Notes: generated from the letters alone by a model not told the origin. 64,000 bases of DNA from Xenopus tropicalis (GCF_000004195.4 NC_030678.2:130973104-131037103); one strand, 5' to 3'. Positions 1-13,259 are shown, counted from the stretch's first letter. Numbers and translations are program-made.

Positions 1-2580
1 AACAGTGACACTAGTCATTATTAAAAAACATCCTGGATTTGATTGGCTAAGGGTTACAACAAGAACACACACAGCATTAATTACTTATTAGCCCTTACCA
101 GAACATTCTGGTAGTTACATATCCAGTAAGTTGAATGAAAGCCAGTAATAGCTTCACAAAGCACTGCTTGGGTGCAGGTTAGAGAACATCAGGTTTAGCA
201 GGTAAAAAAAGGATACACAGGACTTCGCCACACATAAGGATTTATGTGTTTAATGTACTGGTTTCCCTAATGGGATCTCGGTCAGAAGATATCATCCCCA
301 GTTCCCCACACCAGTGTGTTTATAAAACAAAACATAATGGCAAACTTGAAACAATAAAGTAACCCCCCAACTGTGTCCCATAGAGCTAAAGTCATGCTAA
401 AAACATATCATAAGCATTACAGTGCCAAAATGCTGCAAGACCACAAATAATCCATAATGGGAGTCTTACAATGGGCCAGATTAAATTTAAAAAAAAACAC
501 GTCATTCAATTCCATATTGTACCACAAACTTAAGTGTTCTCATGACAAACCATAGAAAAAGTTTTATTCATCAAATTTAATCTGGTCCAAGATATTGTAT
601 GCATTCCCATTTGTACTACATTGGCTCTTATTGCCATATCTATTTACAAATAAAGGGTAAAATGTTTTGACCAAGCACAAGTCTTGTACTTGTTTTCCCC
701 TGTTTCTATAAACAGATTCGATTGCAGACACAACATAAAAAGAAAACCATGGCTAATTTGTTTAGAAGGAAACTAGTGGTTTCTAATCCTCCATTTATGT
801 CAAATATTTTGAGTTCAAGACATAATTATTGCACATTATACGAAATGTGTTGATAAAGGTGAGACATTTATAGTATTTAAGTTTTACATATGAACACAAG
901 TTTACAAAATCTGCTCTTGTTGCTGCTGAGAATCTTTATGTGCCAGAAAAGCTGTGAATTTTACAAATCATTAAAAAACTCATTTCAGATTTCCAAGACT
1001 GCACAAAGGCAACATATCCATGAAAATAAAATTATGCCTAGTGGGATAAAAAGTGCATTTATATATTGGCATTAAATATGCTATGTGTGATACTGGCTGT
1101 TTGCAAACAAATGAATATAATAGTTTTATATTTTAGTAAAGCATGCAATACAGCATAGCAATTTCTGTTTATTCTTTTTAGAAATTTTCTTACAAGCAGT
1201 CATTATATATTGTCTTCATTACCAAGTGAGGTTTAAGGCTATATTTGGAAATTTGATTTTTTATATTTTGTAGCCTCATAGTGGTGCTTACTAATGTGCC
1301 TAAAATAATTTGGTATTCTTTCAAATAAATGTGTGCATGTGTTAAGCCCTCACAATATCAAATATCTAGTTTATACGGTTGAATTTCTTTTCTGTATATG
1401 TACCCACCTCCTTTTCCACGTATGTATAACCCTTTCTGTAAAGGATTTCTTTATGATTTCTTCCTTCATGAACTATGTCAATACACTATTTGGATTGTGA
1501 ATATCTTTGTCATATCACCTCTTACTGTTTAATCTTCTAAGGGTTATGGCAGTGTTGACCTGCTGGTAAGCAGTGATAATCAAAATGCTGAGATTATCCA
1601 TGGTTTACTTCCCTTGGGAACCACCATAATTGGCCTATGTTTAATAATCAATTAAAATCATCCCCTAACACAAGAGCAAGCCAATGTTTTTTAGTATCTG
1701 AACATTTTTGTGATTTGATTAAGTCTACTGTGAGAATAGCAAGTCTACAAGTACAACGTCTTTTCCTCCTGCCATTTTTCCATGAGTGCTGCTACATTTG
1801 ATGCACTTCAGCCACCAGGTACAACTCTTAACAAAAGTGACTGCATCAGGACAAGAATCTAGGCAGGCATAATGAGATTTAAATAGTGACATGGCAAACA
1901 ATATTTTCAAACAAATTATGCATTAGAAAGTCCTATAAAATATCCAGCAACTTTGATTTTCTAAGATTTATTGTATAAGTAGAAGAAAGCAAGGGGGAGA
2001 GCATATGGTTTCCTCATTAGGCAAATCCTATTAGAAATATTAATAGACACATTTACAAATATTTTTCTTTTAAATTCCTATTATATCTTTCCCATTAAGA
2101 GGGAGTACAAACTCATGAAAAAACTTGAGGAATGTATGAAACTATCCAATTCTGTCAAAAAAATCTGTTTTAAAATGCAATCAATAATCAGAAAGGCAAC
2201 CTTTTACAGCCTTCCAGTGTGAGAATACTTCCTAAAGTACTGATTTATTTCATAATATGATAGCTTATTTCCACTTTTTCAGTCTGAAACATAATTTGGT
2301 ATGTTCTCATATATTTTTAACATCTGCATTTTTATCCCTGAAGAATAGCATTTCAACAAAATTTGAATGATTGTGTAAAGAGGTGAACAGAAGACCACTT
2401 TAAAGAGAGTTTGTGATTTAGAATTTCTCTGTCATGTATAACTCCCTCATTTTAAGATGACTGTAGGGTGAGAAATTATGTTAACTAATTCAAGAATGAA
2501 ACAAAGGAAATCTGTTACAATTTTTTGGTTCTATAATATATGGCCCATGCCTCACGGGTGGATTCTTGGCCTGAGAAGTC
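1..2580. other. Intron 3 of pcdh17 (distal part), no gene seen
   Basis: This is AT-rich non-coding sequence with only short random open frames. It lies 3' of exon 3 on the minus strand, so it is intron 3 unless the final exon is much nearer than I think. I found no stretch encoding the conserved protocadherin-17 tail that should follow exon 3, and an exon of that size would give a long open frame. The final exon should lie to the left of base 1. Confidence 0.6.
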
Positions 2581-2890
2581 AAGCTTCATCCTTAGGCCAA
2601 TGCCACATAGGCGGATTCTTGGGCAGCAGATAAACGTAGGGCAAGAATCTATTACACACTCAAAAAAGCTTTTGGTTGTGCCTGCACCCTGAGCTATTGA
2701 GTAGGCCTGGGTGCAGGCACACTCAGTGGTACTCAGTGGTAAATTCAGCTGTGCCTGCACACTGGCCGTCGCAACGGCTCTGGGTCCAAGCATAACCGAA
2801 AGCATTTTTGAGTGTGTAATAGATTCTTGCTCTACGTTTATCTGCTGCCCAAGAATCCACCTATGTGGCATTGGCCTAAGGATGAAGCTT
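2581..2890. mobile_element. Long inverted-repeat MITE
   Basis: Two arms of about 100 bp face each other. The left arm starts AAGCTTCATCCTTAGGCCAA at 2581 and the right arm ends with its complement at 2890. The arms match with few mismatches past the internal GATTCTTG and TATTACACACTC blocks, around a loop of about 110 bp. The open frames on both strands here are products of this palindrome and not genes. There is no transposase, so it is non-autonomous, and I cannot assign a superfamily. Confidence 0.75.
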
Positions 2891-5293
2891 GTGGATGTTC
2901 ATGGGTAGCTGAAATGCAGGGATCTGAAGGGTAGCAGGGCCAAAATGAATTAAAAAAGGTGTTTAATAGGTACAGATACCTGCATGTGGATTATATTTAG
3001 TCCCGTTGTTCATTTATGCAGAAGGACTATTTATGGAGAATGATAACAGAATCAGTAAATATATATCTATATTTGTCAGTCTCAACATCAGAGGCAGAAA
3101 AATATAATAATATAATATTACACTGTAAATATTAGACTATTTGGATCATCAATGGACAGAAGGGGAAAAGAGTAAATGATGAGAAAGCTATGAAAATAAG
3201 CATGGAAACTAGAATACTAGAAGAGAAAAGAATGAAAGAAAATATCAGAAGTAAAAGGACAGACATAACAGAGCAGGAGTAGTCACTGAAAAAGATGTTA
3301 ATTCAACTTGGGATCCCAAATGTGCCTACATACATTTTGTAGATGGATACTTATGACTGCAGTGAAATCTTTTTGATTTAAACCTATGTGCTGTTAAATA
3401 TAAATTACTGCTTTTAAAAAATATCCAACAAGAAACATGATAGTTACAAAAATGACATATTTTTTAAATATTAATAAATAAAAGTTACCTACCTTTATAG
3501 GGTAGAACTTTTGAAATATTTAAATGACATATGTTAAAAAAATGTATATTTAATTTATCAAAGCACTGTAAGCAAAATACTCTTCCCATTACTTTTCTTG
3601 GGAAACATTATGTATGTAAAGAAAACTAGTAAAAATAGAAAATTTTCAACATTTGTTTTCTTCTTTTGGGAGCACTTCTCTAACCAGAGATAAATTGTTT
3701 GAGCTGTCAAGTAAACAAAACCTTGTTTTGCACCTACAAGCAGGAAAACACTTGATTAGGCACTATTGATATTCTAAATTGACAACCCACTAGGTACTAT
3801 TAAAATAGAATATAATAAAATAGTTCCTGCTCAACCACCAAAAAATATGTGTGTGTACAACTTTTCATAAACAAGAGTGCCTTCCGAGACCATAGCAAAT
3901 ACAGAGCTGACTGCTACCTTTGTAATACAAAGTCCATGCATGGTGCCAAGGGAGGAGAATTTCCTTCCTTATATCAATTGATTGAACATTTTAACTGATT
4001 TTCTATCAAAATGCATAAAATAAATGCAAATAGAGACACAACTACATAGTGCTTTGTAAAAAAGTAATAATGACATGGCAAAAATTAAAAACAAATTGTA
4101 TAATATTGGTATTGGTAAGGTTATGCACTTATTTTAGACCAGCCATAGTTTAAATCTAATGCAATGTGTTATAGGTTTACTAGGAGTCTCATAATGGACA
4201 ACATACAAGTCAAACAATATAATCTTTTTCAAATGCCTTACCTGTGCACACAGTTTTGCATACTGACTTTGTATTACATCGATCAATTTTTTTACAGCAG
4301 GGATCTGAAAATGAAAATACATCTGTTTATTATAATGCTCTTGTCACTGTAGTAAAGATGCACTAAAGAAGCATGCAATTGTATCCTATTGGAGGTTTTA
4401 ACAATATACTGAATGTTAAAATATTGGTTTTCAGTTCCATGTGACAGATATTACAGAATTATTATGAATTATCTGGTTTTATCAGAAATGAAATTGATAT
4501 TTATTGCTACTGTTATTTCTGGTTTATGACACTGAATTCATAAATACCAGAAGAAATACTACCTGTCCCAACGCCATTATCTATGTCCCTTTCCTGCCTC
4601 TTAAACAGAAGTGGCAGCAACCCACCAATCCCCTTCACTGGTTGTTCATTATGTTATATCCCTAAGAATTTCACCCCCTCTTGCTCCCCAGACAGCTCCT
4701 CTGTTTCCTTCTCTTTGTTCAAGTCCTGCAAGAAAAAAACTGTATTCTAACCTGTAGGGGTAAAATTGTTGCATGCATGATTTTTGTTGTTGTTGTTGCA
4801 AATGAATTTTGTCTTAGCAAACATGTTTTTAATAACTACATTCTCTGATATCATTATATTAATAATTTATTTTACATTTTAAGAAATAATACAAACTATG
4901 AATTAGATATAAAAATATGAATCCATTTTAAAATAATGTATAATTTATTTATATGCATATTTTAGGGTTTCAAGTAAATGTAAAGAAATTCAAAGGACTA
5001 TTAATGAATATAGAAAACTGAATATAGAAAAAGTTGACAGTTCTAATATTTTATTAATAGAACTGCACTAGTCAACAATAACAATTCAAATTGAATAATT
5101 GAATAGATGAAGTTATCCAAACAAGAGATATTATTTTATGCAATGTGAAGATTTCATGCTAACAATACAAAAGAATTTCTTTTGAGAAATAAAATCAAAG
5201 AACCACCATATCTGGAAGATTTTATGTTTTTTGTGGCCTGCTAATTTATTATGCATAATGCATATGCTTAATTTTATATTATATATATACTCT
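2891..5293. other. Intron 3 sequence, nothing recognised
   Basis: AT-rich intronic DNA with A/T runs and no coding, RNA-gene or clear transposon signal that I could identify. Confidence 0.5.
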
Positions 5294-5315
5294 CACACAC
5301 ACACACACACACACA
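5294..5315. repeat. (CA)n microsatellite
   Basis: About eleven uninterrupted CA units, directly joined to the CAGGTAT end of the following MITE. Confidence 0.95.
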
Positions 5316-5853
5316 GGTATGGGAACTGTTATCTGGAATGCTTGGGACCAGGGGTTTTCCAGCCAAGGTAATTTGGATCTCCATACCTTAAGTCTACTAA
5401 AAAATTATTTAAACATTAAACCCAGTAGGATTGTTTTGCCAATAACGTTTAGCAGTTTTATTGGTTGGTCCATTTTAAAGTGCACATCTTGGAAACACTG
5501 CATACAGCAATAGAGCTGGGTGGCACATAAGTATCCCCTAGACCCTCTCTTGCACAGCATTTAGAATGTGCAACCCAGGAGCAGCAGTGGTAAGCAAAGT
5601 ACCAAGGTGCCTTGTACTTACCCCCTGCTTAAGGCAGATGTTAAGCACAGGCCTACCTTGTATATTGCACTGCCCTCTGTGCCTTATTCCAGATCAGGCA
5701 CAAGGGACAGAAAGATTAATTATATCTTAGTTAGAATCAATTTCAAGGTACTGTTTTATTTTTACACAGAAAAAGAAAATAATTTTTTGAATTTGATTAT
5801 AATGGAGTCTATAGGAGATGGCCTTCCCATAATTCAGAAGTTTCTCAATAATG
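5312..5853. mobile_element. CAGGTAT-type MITE, split by an insertion
   Basis: The left part (to about 5442) begins CAGGTATGGGAACTGTTATC and runs through the block around ATTTGGATCTCCATACCTTA. The right part (about 5716-5853) resumes with TTAATTATATCTTAGTT and ATGGAGTCTATAGGAGATGG. The same order occurs in the copies at 24984-25292 and 53101-53426. About 270 bp of unrelated sequence with a higher GC content interrupts it. The right terminal repeat is lost. Confidence 0.7.
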
Positions 5854-8800
5854 ACTGACATTCTGAAGCGCTTTACAGATTATACATTATTCTCATCAGT
5901 CCCTGCCCAGTAGGGCTTACAGTTTTTGGTCTTAATCACATTTACCCAGTATACAAAGTATAATCAATCTGGAGCCAGTTAACCTGCATTTATGTTTTTA
6001 TTGGAGGCTACACAAGCACAGGGAAAACATCTAAATTCCTTACAGTTCCCTGTCTAGAACTGAACTGAGAATCCCAGTGCAGCAAGCAAGTAGTGCTATA
6101 GTGCCACAGGACCATGTTCAAAAAAATTTATTCCAGTCTATATGGCAACAGAATAGAATAAAATGTATAAAATCAGTCAAGTGTTTATATTTTTAGCAGG
6201 GTTCTATTGCATTTTTAAACTTTCTAATGCCATTGTATGAACCCTACTTTTACATAGCATTACTCTATGACCATTCCTACGTGTTGCCTAATATTCTCGG
6301 AAAACAATTTCAAGGGATTTTGCAGTCAGATTTCACTCCTAATTAAGAATGTACTGAAAAACATATATTGGATATACAAAAGCCTACTTCCGCTGCACTT
6401 TATCTTCCCTTTAATTTATAACTTTCAAAGTCCTTGTCTTATTAGGCAAAGCTAAGAAAACAACATCACGATAAAAATAATTCAGAGCTATGAAAAATGT
6501 AGTAGTTTCAGTCAGTTGGAATGGCAGTATATTTAGCTAGACTTTGTTCTCTCCTTACATAAAAAGCATCCACATTATTAAGCCAATTTATCCTACAACA
6601 ATGCATCCAAATGACAGGTATATAGACAAAGTACTTTCACCATTCCCAAGGGCCTAATTCTTTCATGTACAGAACTTGAGATGATATTCTGCATCTTAAG
6701 AAAGAGTTCTTGCAGGGCCTTCGCTTTTATTTCAAATTTAAAATGGCATTAAAACACCAACTGTTAGCCTTGGATAATGATGCTGACACAAACATTGTTT
6801 GACTTACCAAGCACCATTCTTGCTCGCTTTTATTACAGAGTATAGGATCTATTTCTGTGCTTAACAACCACCTTTACAGCATTTTAAGGGAAAATATACA
6901 CAAATACTTTGTATGAGATAATGATTCATTGGTGCTGGGGAATATTATACAGTTGGACACACAGAACTACCGATAACTAAAACTTTAAGGGAGATTAATA
7001 ACACACTGGTTCATAGTACTTTCAAATGATAAATCAAATTACAAACAAAGCAACATAAGCTGGGTGTATTGTTGTTTCAAGTGTAAGAGGTGCTCTTCCT
7101 GTTACCCTCCTGTTACCCCCAGCGCTGCTGCACAACATTTGGAGGGCTGTAAGGATGATTGGCACCTGCATGTCCCTTTTTACACCAGTAGCATCCCTTT
7201 TTTTGCATTATTTACATTCCTTTCTAGTGTTGTACTGCAGGAGCAAAGAGTTTGTGATGCCCATGAGGGGAAGAATGCTGGGACTGTTGGCACGCATGCA
7301 GTAAGAAAAAAGTGTGGCTGGGTGCACAGATCAGAAGTTCCAAGCTACAGCTATTTTCTCAACAGTTTTACACTACACATGATGGGAAGGCTCATGCACT
7401 TCTGTAATATGAATGTGTATTAGAATTATTGTGGTGGTTCTTTATGGAGTTGTTTGTTTTAATAAATGTTGTGCCAATTTCCTAACACAGTGCTACACAG
7501 ATCATGAGCTGTGAAATCCTGTATTTTCCCAGAATGCAGAGGGCCTGCATTTTATATGAATATTTTGGGGAAAGTGAGAACTCAGCCTAAAGGCCTGTTA
7601 GAGTGATAATTTATGAGAATGAGCATTTGCTCTGCTAAATACACATAAATCCCCAACAAAGCAACAGTAAACGTGAGATTTGGGGTAAATATGTATCTGG
7701 GGTCCTAGATATTCTTGGACCAATGACTGATACAGATATGTTGATCTATATTCATTTTATAAGCTAAATAATGGGGTACTAAACAAAGACTGGTCTCTCA
7801 AGGAGGACCTTGTCCAAAAGTTGTACCTTAAAGTTCAGGTTTGAACTAAACCAGTTTGTGACAACCACTGTGATAAGATATAGGTATGAGCATGCTATCT
7901 ATTATAGCAAGAGATGTTTTGACTGTGTGCACTGGCCATTATTTGGACAATTTTGCAATATATGGGGGGTTGGTTTCTGAATAAAAAATATTTTGTCATT
8001 CTTACAAAAAATGGCCAACAGTCCTTGAAATCGGTTTCACTTTTCCTCCACAGATCTCACTAGCAAAAACTGTTTGAAGGCCCCAGTAAAGCAGACTGTG
8101 GGCTGCGGTTTTTTGCTGGGCAGGATGGACCAAGAGCTAAACCTATTTGCTCATTGGTCAGGCACAAGAGCTTTGTTAGAGTTGCACAGTTTGAATGATC
8201 TAGCAGATATGTGTAAAGAGGCTCTCTCACTAAGCACATGTGTGTGACGATACATGACTGCCTGCACCTGGAGGCTCCAGTACCATTTTTTGCAAAGTAG
8301 TTAAAATGTATGCATAATAGAATTAGTCAGGACTTGGTAGTAGGGTTGCTTCTCCCAAAGAAGTACAAAATAGTTACATGGCTGCTAGGATGCTAATGCA
8401 ACTATGTAATTCAAGAAAGTGTAAATTTCTGTATTTACAATTATTATTAAGGAGAAGACGAGCTAGATGAAACTTTATTTATATGGCATTAGAATGTTCT
8501 GCAGCACGTCTTTTTATGAAAATGACACTTTTACCACATTTTTGCAGGAATTCTTTGTTTGGCCTTCTGTGAAAATGTAAGTTTTATTCTTCCTGAACAG
8601 GAAGCTGATGTCCCTTTGCAGAGATAAATAAGTGTTGTTGATATAAAAGCAAAAGATGGGACAGGAATTTAAACTAAGGGGGCATTTAAATGTACTCTGA
8701 AGTGGTCAATTGCACTAAAATCAACCCAGCAGTCCCACTAATGATGCTATCACGATGCTTTTAAGATGTTTATTTCTCACTGAGTGGCACTAGACATGAT

Positions 8801-9354
8801 TATGGTTAAAAAGCTCTTTTTGTAACATGCAATCGGAAAGCCATAATCATAGAGTTTATTTATTTTCTGTGGCTTTGTAAATGTTCTGCAGACTATTGCA
8901 AGGGGGAGAGGGTTACAAAAACAACAAGGTTGATATGGGACTGGATAGAAAGAATAGTCTGCTGCTTAAATTAAAAAGGTACCACCAGTGTGAAATGTCT
9001 TCTTTAAAGGGCACAACATATTTATACAGATCAATGTCCAATTATAAACATAGAGCCAGTATGGTAAAAGGTCACAAAATAATAATCTTTCTGGCATTTA
9101 TTACTTGGAAAACAAGGTCTTGTAAAGGGCCAGTGCTTCACATATAATATAAATTACATTGCAGAACTTTTAAGGTTTTGTATTATTAAAACAAAATGTA
9201 CCACATATAGACAAAAATATATTTCATTACATTGTATTTTAAAACAGGTAAACATGAACTAATGTTCATATGTGTATATGCATATAAAAGTAGGATTATC
9301 TTGCAGTATGTATAATATTGTAATATTTTGTAGTAAGGTTTGTAATTTACAAAT
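5854..9354. other. Intron 3 sequence with repeat fragments
   Basis: No gene was seen. At about 5865-6120 there is a decayed repeat resembling the 3' region of L2-type elements (GCGCTTTACA, then CCCTGCCCAGTAGGGCTTAC on the plus strand). The remainder is AT-rich with only short frames, including one of 119 codons at 7064-7423 that has no recognisable domain and is probably chance. Confidence 0.4.
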
Positions 9355-9732
9355 AGTGTTGAGCAAATCTTTCCCGTTTTACTTCGCCCAAATTTTTTTT
9401 GTAAAACTGCAAAAAGTTTAAATGCAGCTTCTACACAACTTTTTTTTACCTGACTTTGACTTTTTTTATATGCCCATGACATTTGGCCATCTCCCATAGA
9501 CTCCAATATAGGCAATTAATTTTAACTTAAAATCATTACCTTTTTTTCTGTAATAAACAGTGCCTTGCACAAAATCCCAACCAAGACATAAAAAACCTTT
9601 ATTGGAGTCAAAACAGTTTATTTAATGTTGAAATGATTTTGTAGTGGACTTAAAGTATGGAGATCCATATTATGTAAAGACCCCTTATCTGGATAATCCC
9701 AGGTCCAATGCATTTTGGATAACAGGTACCAC
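9355..9732. mobile_element. Two abutting MITE fragments
   Basis: From 9355 the sequence reads AGTGTTGAGCAAATCTTTCC, a diverged end of the GTGATGAGC-type MITE also found at 28761, 51741 and 53637. From about 9480 it changes to the internal and right part of the CAGGTAT-type MITE (CCATAGACTCCA, then TATGGAGATCC, then GGATAACAGGTACC). The second appears to have inserted into or truncated the first. Confidence 0.6.
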
Positions 9733-9793
9733 TGTCCCACTGTCCCTCTGATAAACTGATGACAAGATCTTAAAAAAAAAAATAATAAAAAAA

Positions 9794-9798
<5 letters not shown>

Positions 9799-9843
<45 letters not shown>
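9799..9843. repeat. (TA)n microsatellite
   Basis: Pure TA dinucleotide tract following an A-rich run. A partner tract lies on the other side of the hammerhead-bearing segment. Confidence 0.95.
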
Positions 9844-9845
<2 letters not shown>

Positions 9846-10131
9846 CAATGTAAATGTGTGTACTGTATGGAATTTTATATGAATTTTTATATGAAATTAT
9901 GCATACCTGTAATTTTTGGACTAACAGTCTTCACTAAGTCACTTTATTATGTTAATGCTGCTTAACACTTTATTAGGCTGATGTTGCCTAGCACTGAACA
10001 CTTTACAGCACTTTTCAGCACTTTCACTTGCTTTATGGCTTCAGCCACTTTATGGCAGTACACTGTGATGTCACTTCCTATTGATTTACTGGTTTTTGGT
10101 GATTTAAATATGTGTGTTACAAGGCATGGAT

Positions 10132-10174
10132 GCCCTGAGAAAGGTCCCGATGGGGACCGAAACGTTACGTCGGC
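10132..10174 (+). ncRNA. Hammerhead-ribozyme-like fold (degenerate, type I layout)
   Basis: The sequence can be read as stem I GCC (10132-10134) with GGC (10172-10174), a core CTGAGAA (10135-10141), stem II GGTCCC/GGGACC with a GATG loop (10143-10158), GAA (10159-10161), and stem III ACG-TTA-CGT (10162-10170), followed by the expected cleavage base C10171. This matches the hammerhead order CUGANGA, stem II, GAAA, stem III, UH. The G at core position 8 is A here, which should abolish or strongly reduce self-cleavage. I call it a decayed ribozyme, not an active one. Confidence 0.5.
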
Positions 10175-10299
10175 TGTTTATGCTACTTTGAATATATGTT
10201 TTGATTTTTCACAAGAAATCCCAGATTTGCTGGTCTTTTTTATACTATATAGATCTTAAAAAAAAATAATATATATATATATAGCAATGTAAATATGTG

Positions 10300-10302
<3 letters not shown>

Positions 10303-10369
<67 letters not shown>
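10303..10369. repeat. (TA)n microsatellite
   Basis: A long pure TA/AT tract just after the second copy of the flanking direct repeat. The 86-codon minus-strand frame across it encodes a Tyr-Ile run and is an artefact. Confidence 0.95.
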
Positions 10370-10370
<1 letters not shown>

Positions 10371-10824
10371 CAATATGTGAAGATACTTTTTCAAAATACT
10401 ATCAAATTTACTAAATATATTAAATCTAAAGTGCAAATACTTTTTGGATTCCTGACAGGCATCACCATTCATTACCAGTAGCAAACCAGGACCAGTGCAC
10501 AACAAGATGGCTATTTAGGGTGATTAACTGATTTATCCTGCTTAATTTATTTTCCTTTCCAAGATATGACACCCTTAATCCAACTGACAGTCCTATATCC
10601 CCCTTAATGAAGGCTATAGAAATATGGCTGTAAGTCAATTTAATCAAAACTAGACATCTAGCTCTTTAAAGCAGATATGAACATGCTGCATAACTGACAC
10701 TTGGAGGTTCTGTAACTATTTTCAAAAGCTATATAAACAGTTATGACTCCAAATTCTATATACAGAAGCGAATATCACCTTGCTTTCCATCATTCATTTA
10801 AATCTCTTATTTCATGCTCTAGAC

Positions 10825-11652
10825 CAGTGCTGTCCAACTTCTGCGGTGCCGAGTGCCGGAATTTCTCTCGCATACATGGTGGAGGGCCGCTAATGTAAGC
10901 CAGTGTTGGCCACTCCCCCATTTTAAACCACACCTATTTTATCAAAATGGTCGCTGCAGGGATATCAACCATCATTCATATGTTAAAGAATTATATTAAG
11001 ACACACCCTTAAATCCATATGCCTCCTCCTCCCCTATGGATGGCACAGCAACCCCCAGCATATAATTACACACCTTAGGGACCATTTAATGGCTATTTCC
11101 AACAGCTAACAAACTCCCAGAACAAACCCCTGCCAGGTTCACCTCCCACAGGCAGCATAGGGTAGGGAGAGTATGGCATACACAAGCAGCACTCTGCCTG
11201 TCCTATGCTGCCTGTGGGTGCCATACCCTCCCTGCCCTATGCTGCCAGTGTGTGCCATACTCTGCCTGATCTACACGTGTGTTTCATGCATACAATGTCT
11301 GAGGTGTGAACAGGGGAACAATGTGGGTGATTACAGCCTGAGCCTGAGGTGTGAACAGGGGAACAATATGGGTGATTACAGCCTGAGCCTGAGGTGTGAA
11401 CTCTGCAGGGGGTGAACAATGCAGAGATTAAAAGGTGTGAACAACACAGGGGATTACATTTTTAAACAATACAGAGGGTTTAGAGCCTGAATCTGAGGTG
11501 TTAACCATGCAGGGGGCCAGTTAATCTCAGTACTGATACCATTTAAATCTTACACAAAGTTAAGCCATCAAAGCAGCCAGACAGGTGGGGGGCCACACAG
11601 AGGGGGGTCGAGGGCCGCATGTGGCCCGCGGGCCGCCAGTTGGACAGCACTG
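10825..11652 (+). mobile_element. hAT-type MITE, copy 1
   Basis: The termini are CAGTGCTGTCCAACT at the left and AGTTGGACAGCACTG at the right. They are flanked by an 8-bp target duplication, CTCTAGAC (10817-10824) and CTCTAGAT (11653-11660), with one mismatch. A short terminal repeat plus an 8-bp duplication is the hAT signature. The interior contains minisatellite-like repeats of GTGTGAACAGGGG and of GGCATACAC/CTGCC blocks. There is no transposase. Copy 2 at 13260-14151 has the opposite internal order. Confidence 0.85.
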
Positions 11653-11660
11653 CTCTAGAT

Positions 11661-13259
11661 CTTACAATATATGGTCAAACCCAGGTAACACCTCATTAGG
11701 GATCCAATTAACCAAATGAAATTATTCTGAACAATTAGCAAGACAGTCAAAATATTTGCAGTCATATATTATTTCCTATTTATAGAGTATAAACTGAACA
11801 AACACAAGCAGTGGCTACTTGGAACAAAAGCAATCAATAGATTGCAACATACTCCTGATAACTTTTTCAGACTTACCTGGTATTAACTTATGCTTATATG
11901 CAAACAATAAGGCATTTAATCCTTTATATAACCTATTATCTAGTATTAACAAGGGAACTGGAAAGTTAGAAATGTTAATACAAGAGAAACTATAAACCTA
12001 CTTACTCCATTCATTTCAAAGATCAGGCACAGAAAAGTCCCCCTTATCTCACATACAAAAAACAATCCATGAAATGTTTTTAACATACATTAGCTAAGTA
12101 GAAATTGAATGTTATTTCAATTATATTTTATAATTTATATGTGTATACTTCTTATGGGTATAAAACATACCTTCTCTGTATATTTATACACAAGTGGAAT
12201 CAGGCATATTGATTGCCTTGGCTGTAATATTTTAGCAAAAATATAAAGTGCTTACTGACTTGCAGTGCTGAGGTGCTGCAGCTTTTGTAGTTTATAAAGA
12301 ATGAGTCAGGAGAGGAAAGCAACATTACATATCCCGCTCATATGCATTAATGCAAACAGCAGAGACATTTAAATTATACAACTAATGTAAGGCGAAATAA
12401 CTCTTTATTTTGCCTTTATGAATCATTGTGTTGATGTGGTACTATATTGTGGAATATATAAATATTTTGTGTAAAGCCAGGGAGATCATAGTAGAGAAAT
12501 TAGACTAAACATAGTACCCTATAGTAATCTATAGCAAAAATCCTATGACAAGAGAAAGAAAAAAAGGCAGTGGAGAATGAGCCCCTCAGGTCAGACAGTC
12601 CCCACTATAAGTGGAGAAAACCAGTAGGCAACTTCAAACACTCCTAGGCATTATGATATGATTAGATTAAAGTCAAGATGTTATCTAGCATCTGATGTGT
12701 CTGAAAATTTAAGGAAAGCCTGATATTTCAATTAACTATTTATAAATGAAACTTAGAATATAATAATAAACCAAGGTAACCATGACAAAATAGGACATTT
12801 CAAGATTGAAATTGTACATATTATGAATGAGCAAACTGCATTTTAGCCATTGAGAGGCACCTGATACCAACCATCATACAAGATTCCTGCAGAAAAGGCT
12901 TAAAAAAATCAATGTTTACTTACATAAGAAATACAAATTAATCTCAGTACAAATTCAGGTTAAACCATTTAATACTGCACTGAATCAAGTATATTTTCCA
13001 ACTGCAGATGCTGAACAAGACAAGTTTTATGAAGACCACACACCTTCTGAACATAGTACCAATAAAAGATGTCATGTTCATCATAGAATAATCCTTAAAT
13101 TGGTAGTCAAAAAATAATTGGAACAACCAGCAAAGTGTCATTCTAAGAAACAACTCTGAATATAGATTTCCTCTGATGGCAATTAAAGAAATCAGGTTCA
13201 CTACATACTTTCAAAAAATCAAAGATGGCAGTGCAGTAAGTAAAAACAATAGTCTAAAC
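11661..13259. other. Intron 3 sequence between hAT-type copies
   Basis: AT-rich DNA with no recognised gene or element. The 85-codon minus-strand frame at 12944-13201 has no recognisable motif and looks accidental. Confidence 0.5.

Larger units (their letters stand above)
9766..10301 (+). mobile_element. Probable Penelope-like element remnant between direct repeats
   Basis: About 390 bp (9866-10251) is bracketed by two copies of one block: AGATCTTAAAAAAAAA, an A/T-rich run, a TA repeat, then ATAGCAATGTAAAT (9766-9865 and 10252-10301). The bracketed segment carries a hammerhead-like fold (10132-10174) followed by TTTGAATATATG and a 3' region ending near TTTTTTATACTATATAG. Hammerhead motifs in the terminal regions of Penelope-like elements, and integration next to microsatellites, are known for the family. 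The assignment here is inference, because no reverse transcriptase is present. Confidence 0.45.

Noticed and set aside
7064..7423. Plus-strand frame of 119 codons as a small gene
   Set aside because: It has no domain, no splice or promoter context, and a composition like the neighbouring intron.
10245..10505. Minus-strand open frame of 86 codons
   Set aside because: It is a translation of a TA microsatellite (Tyr-Ile repeats).
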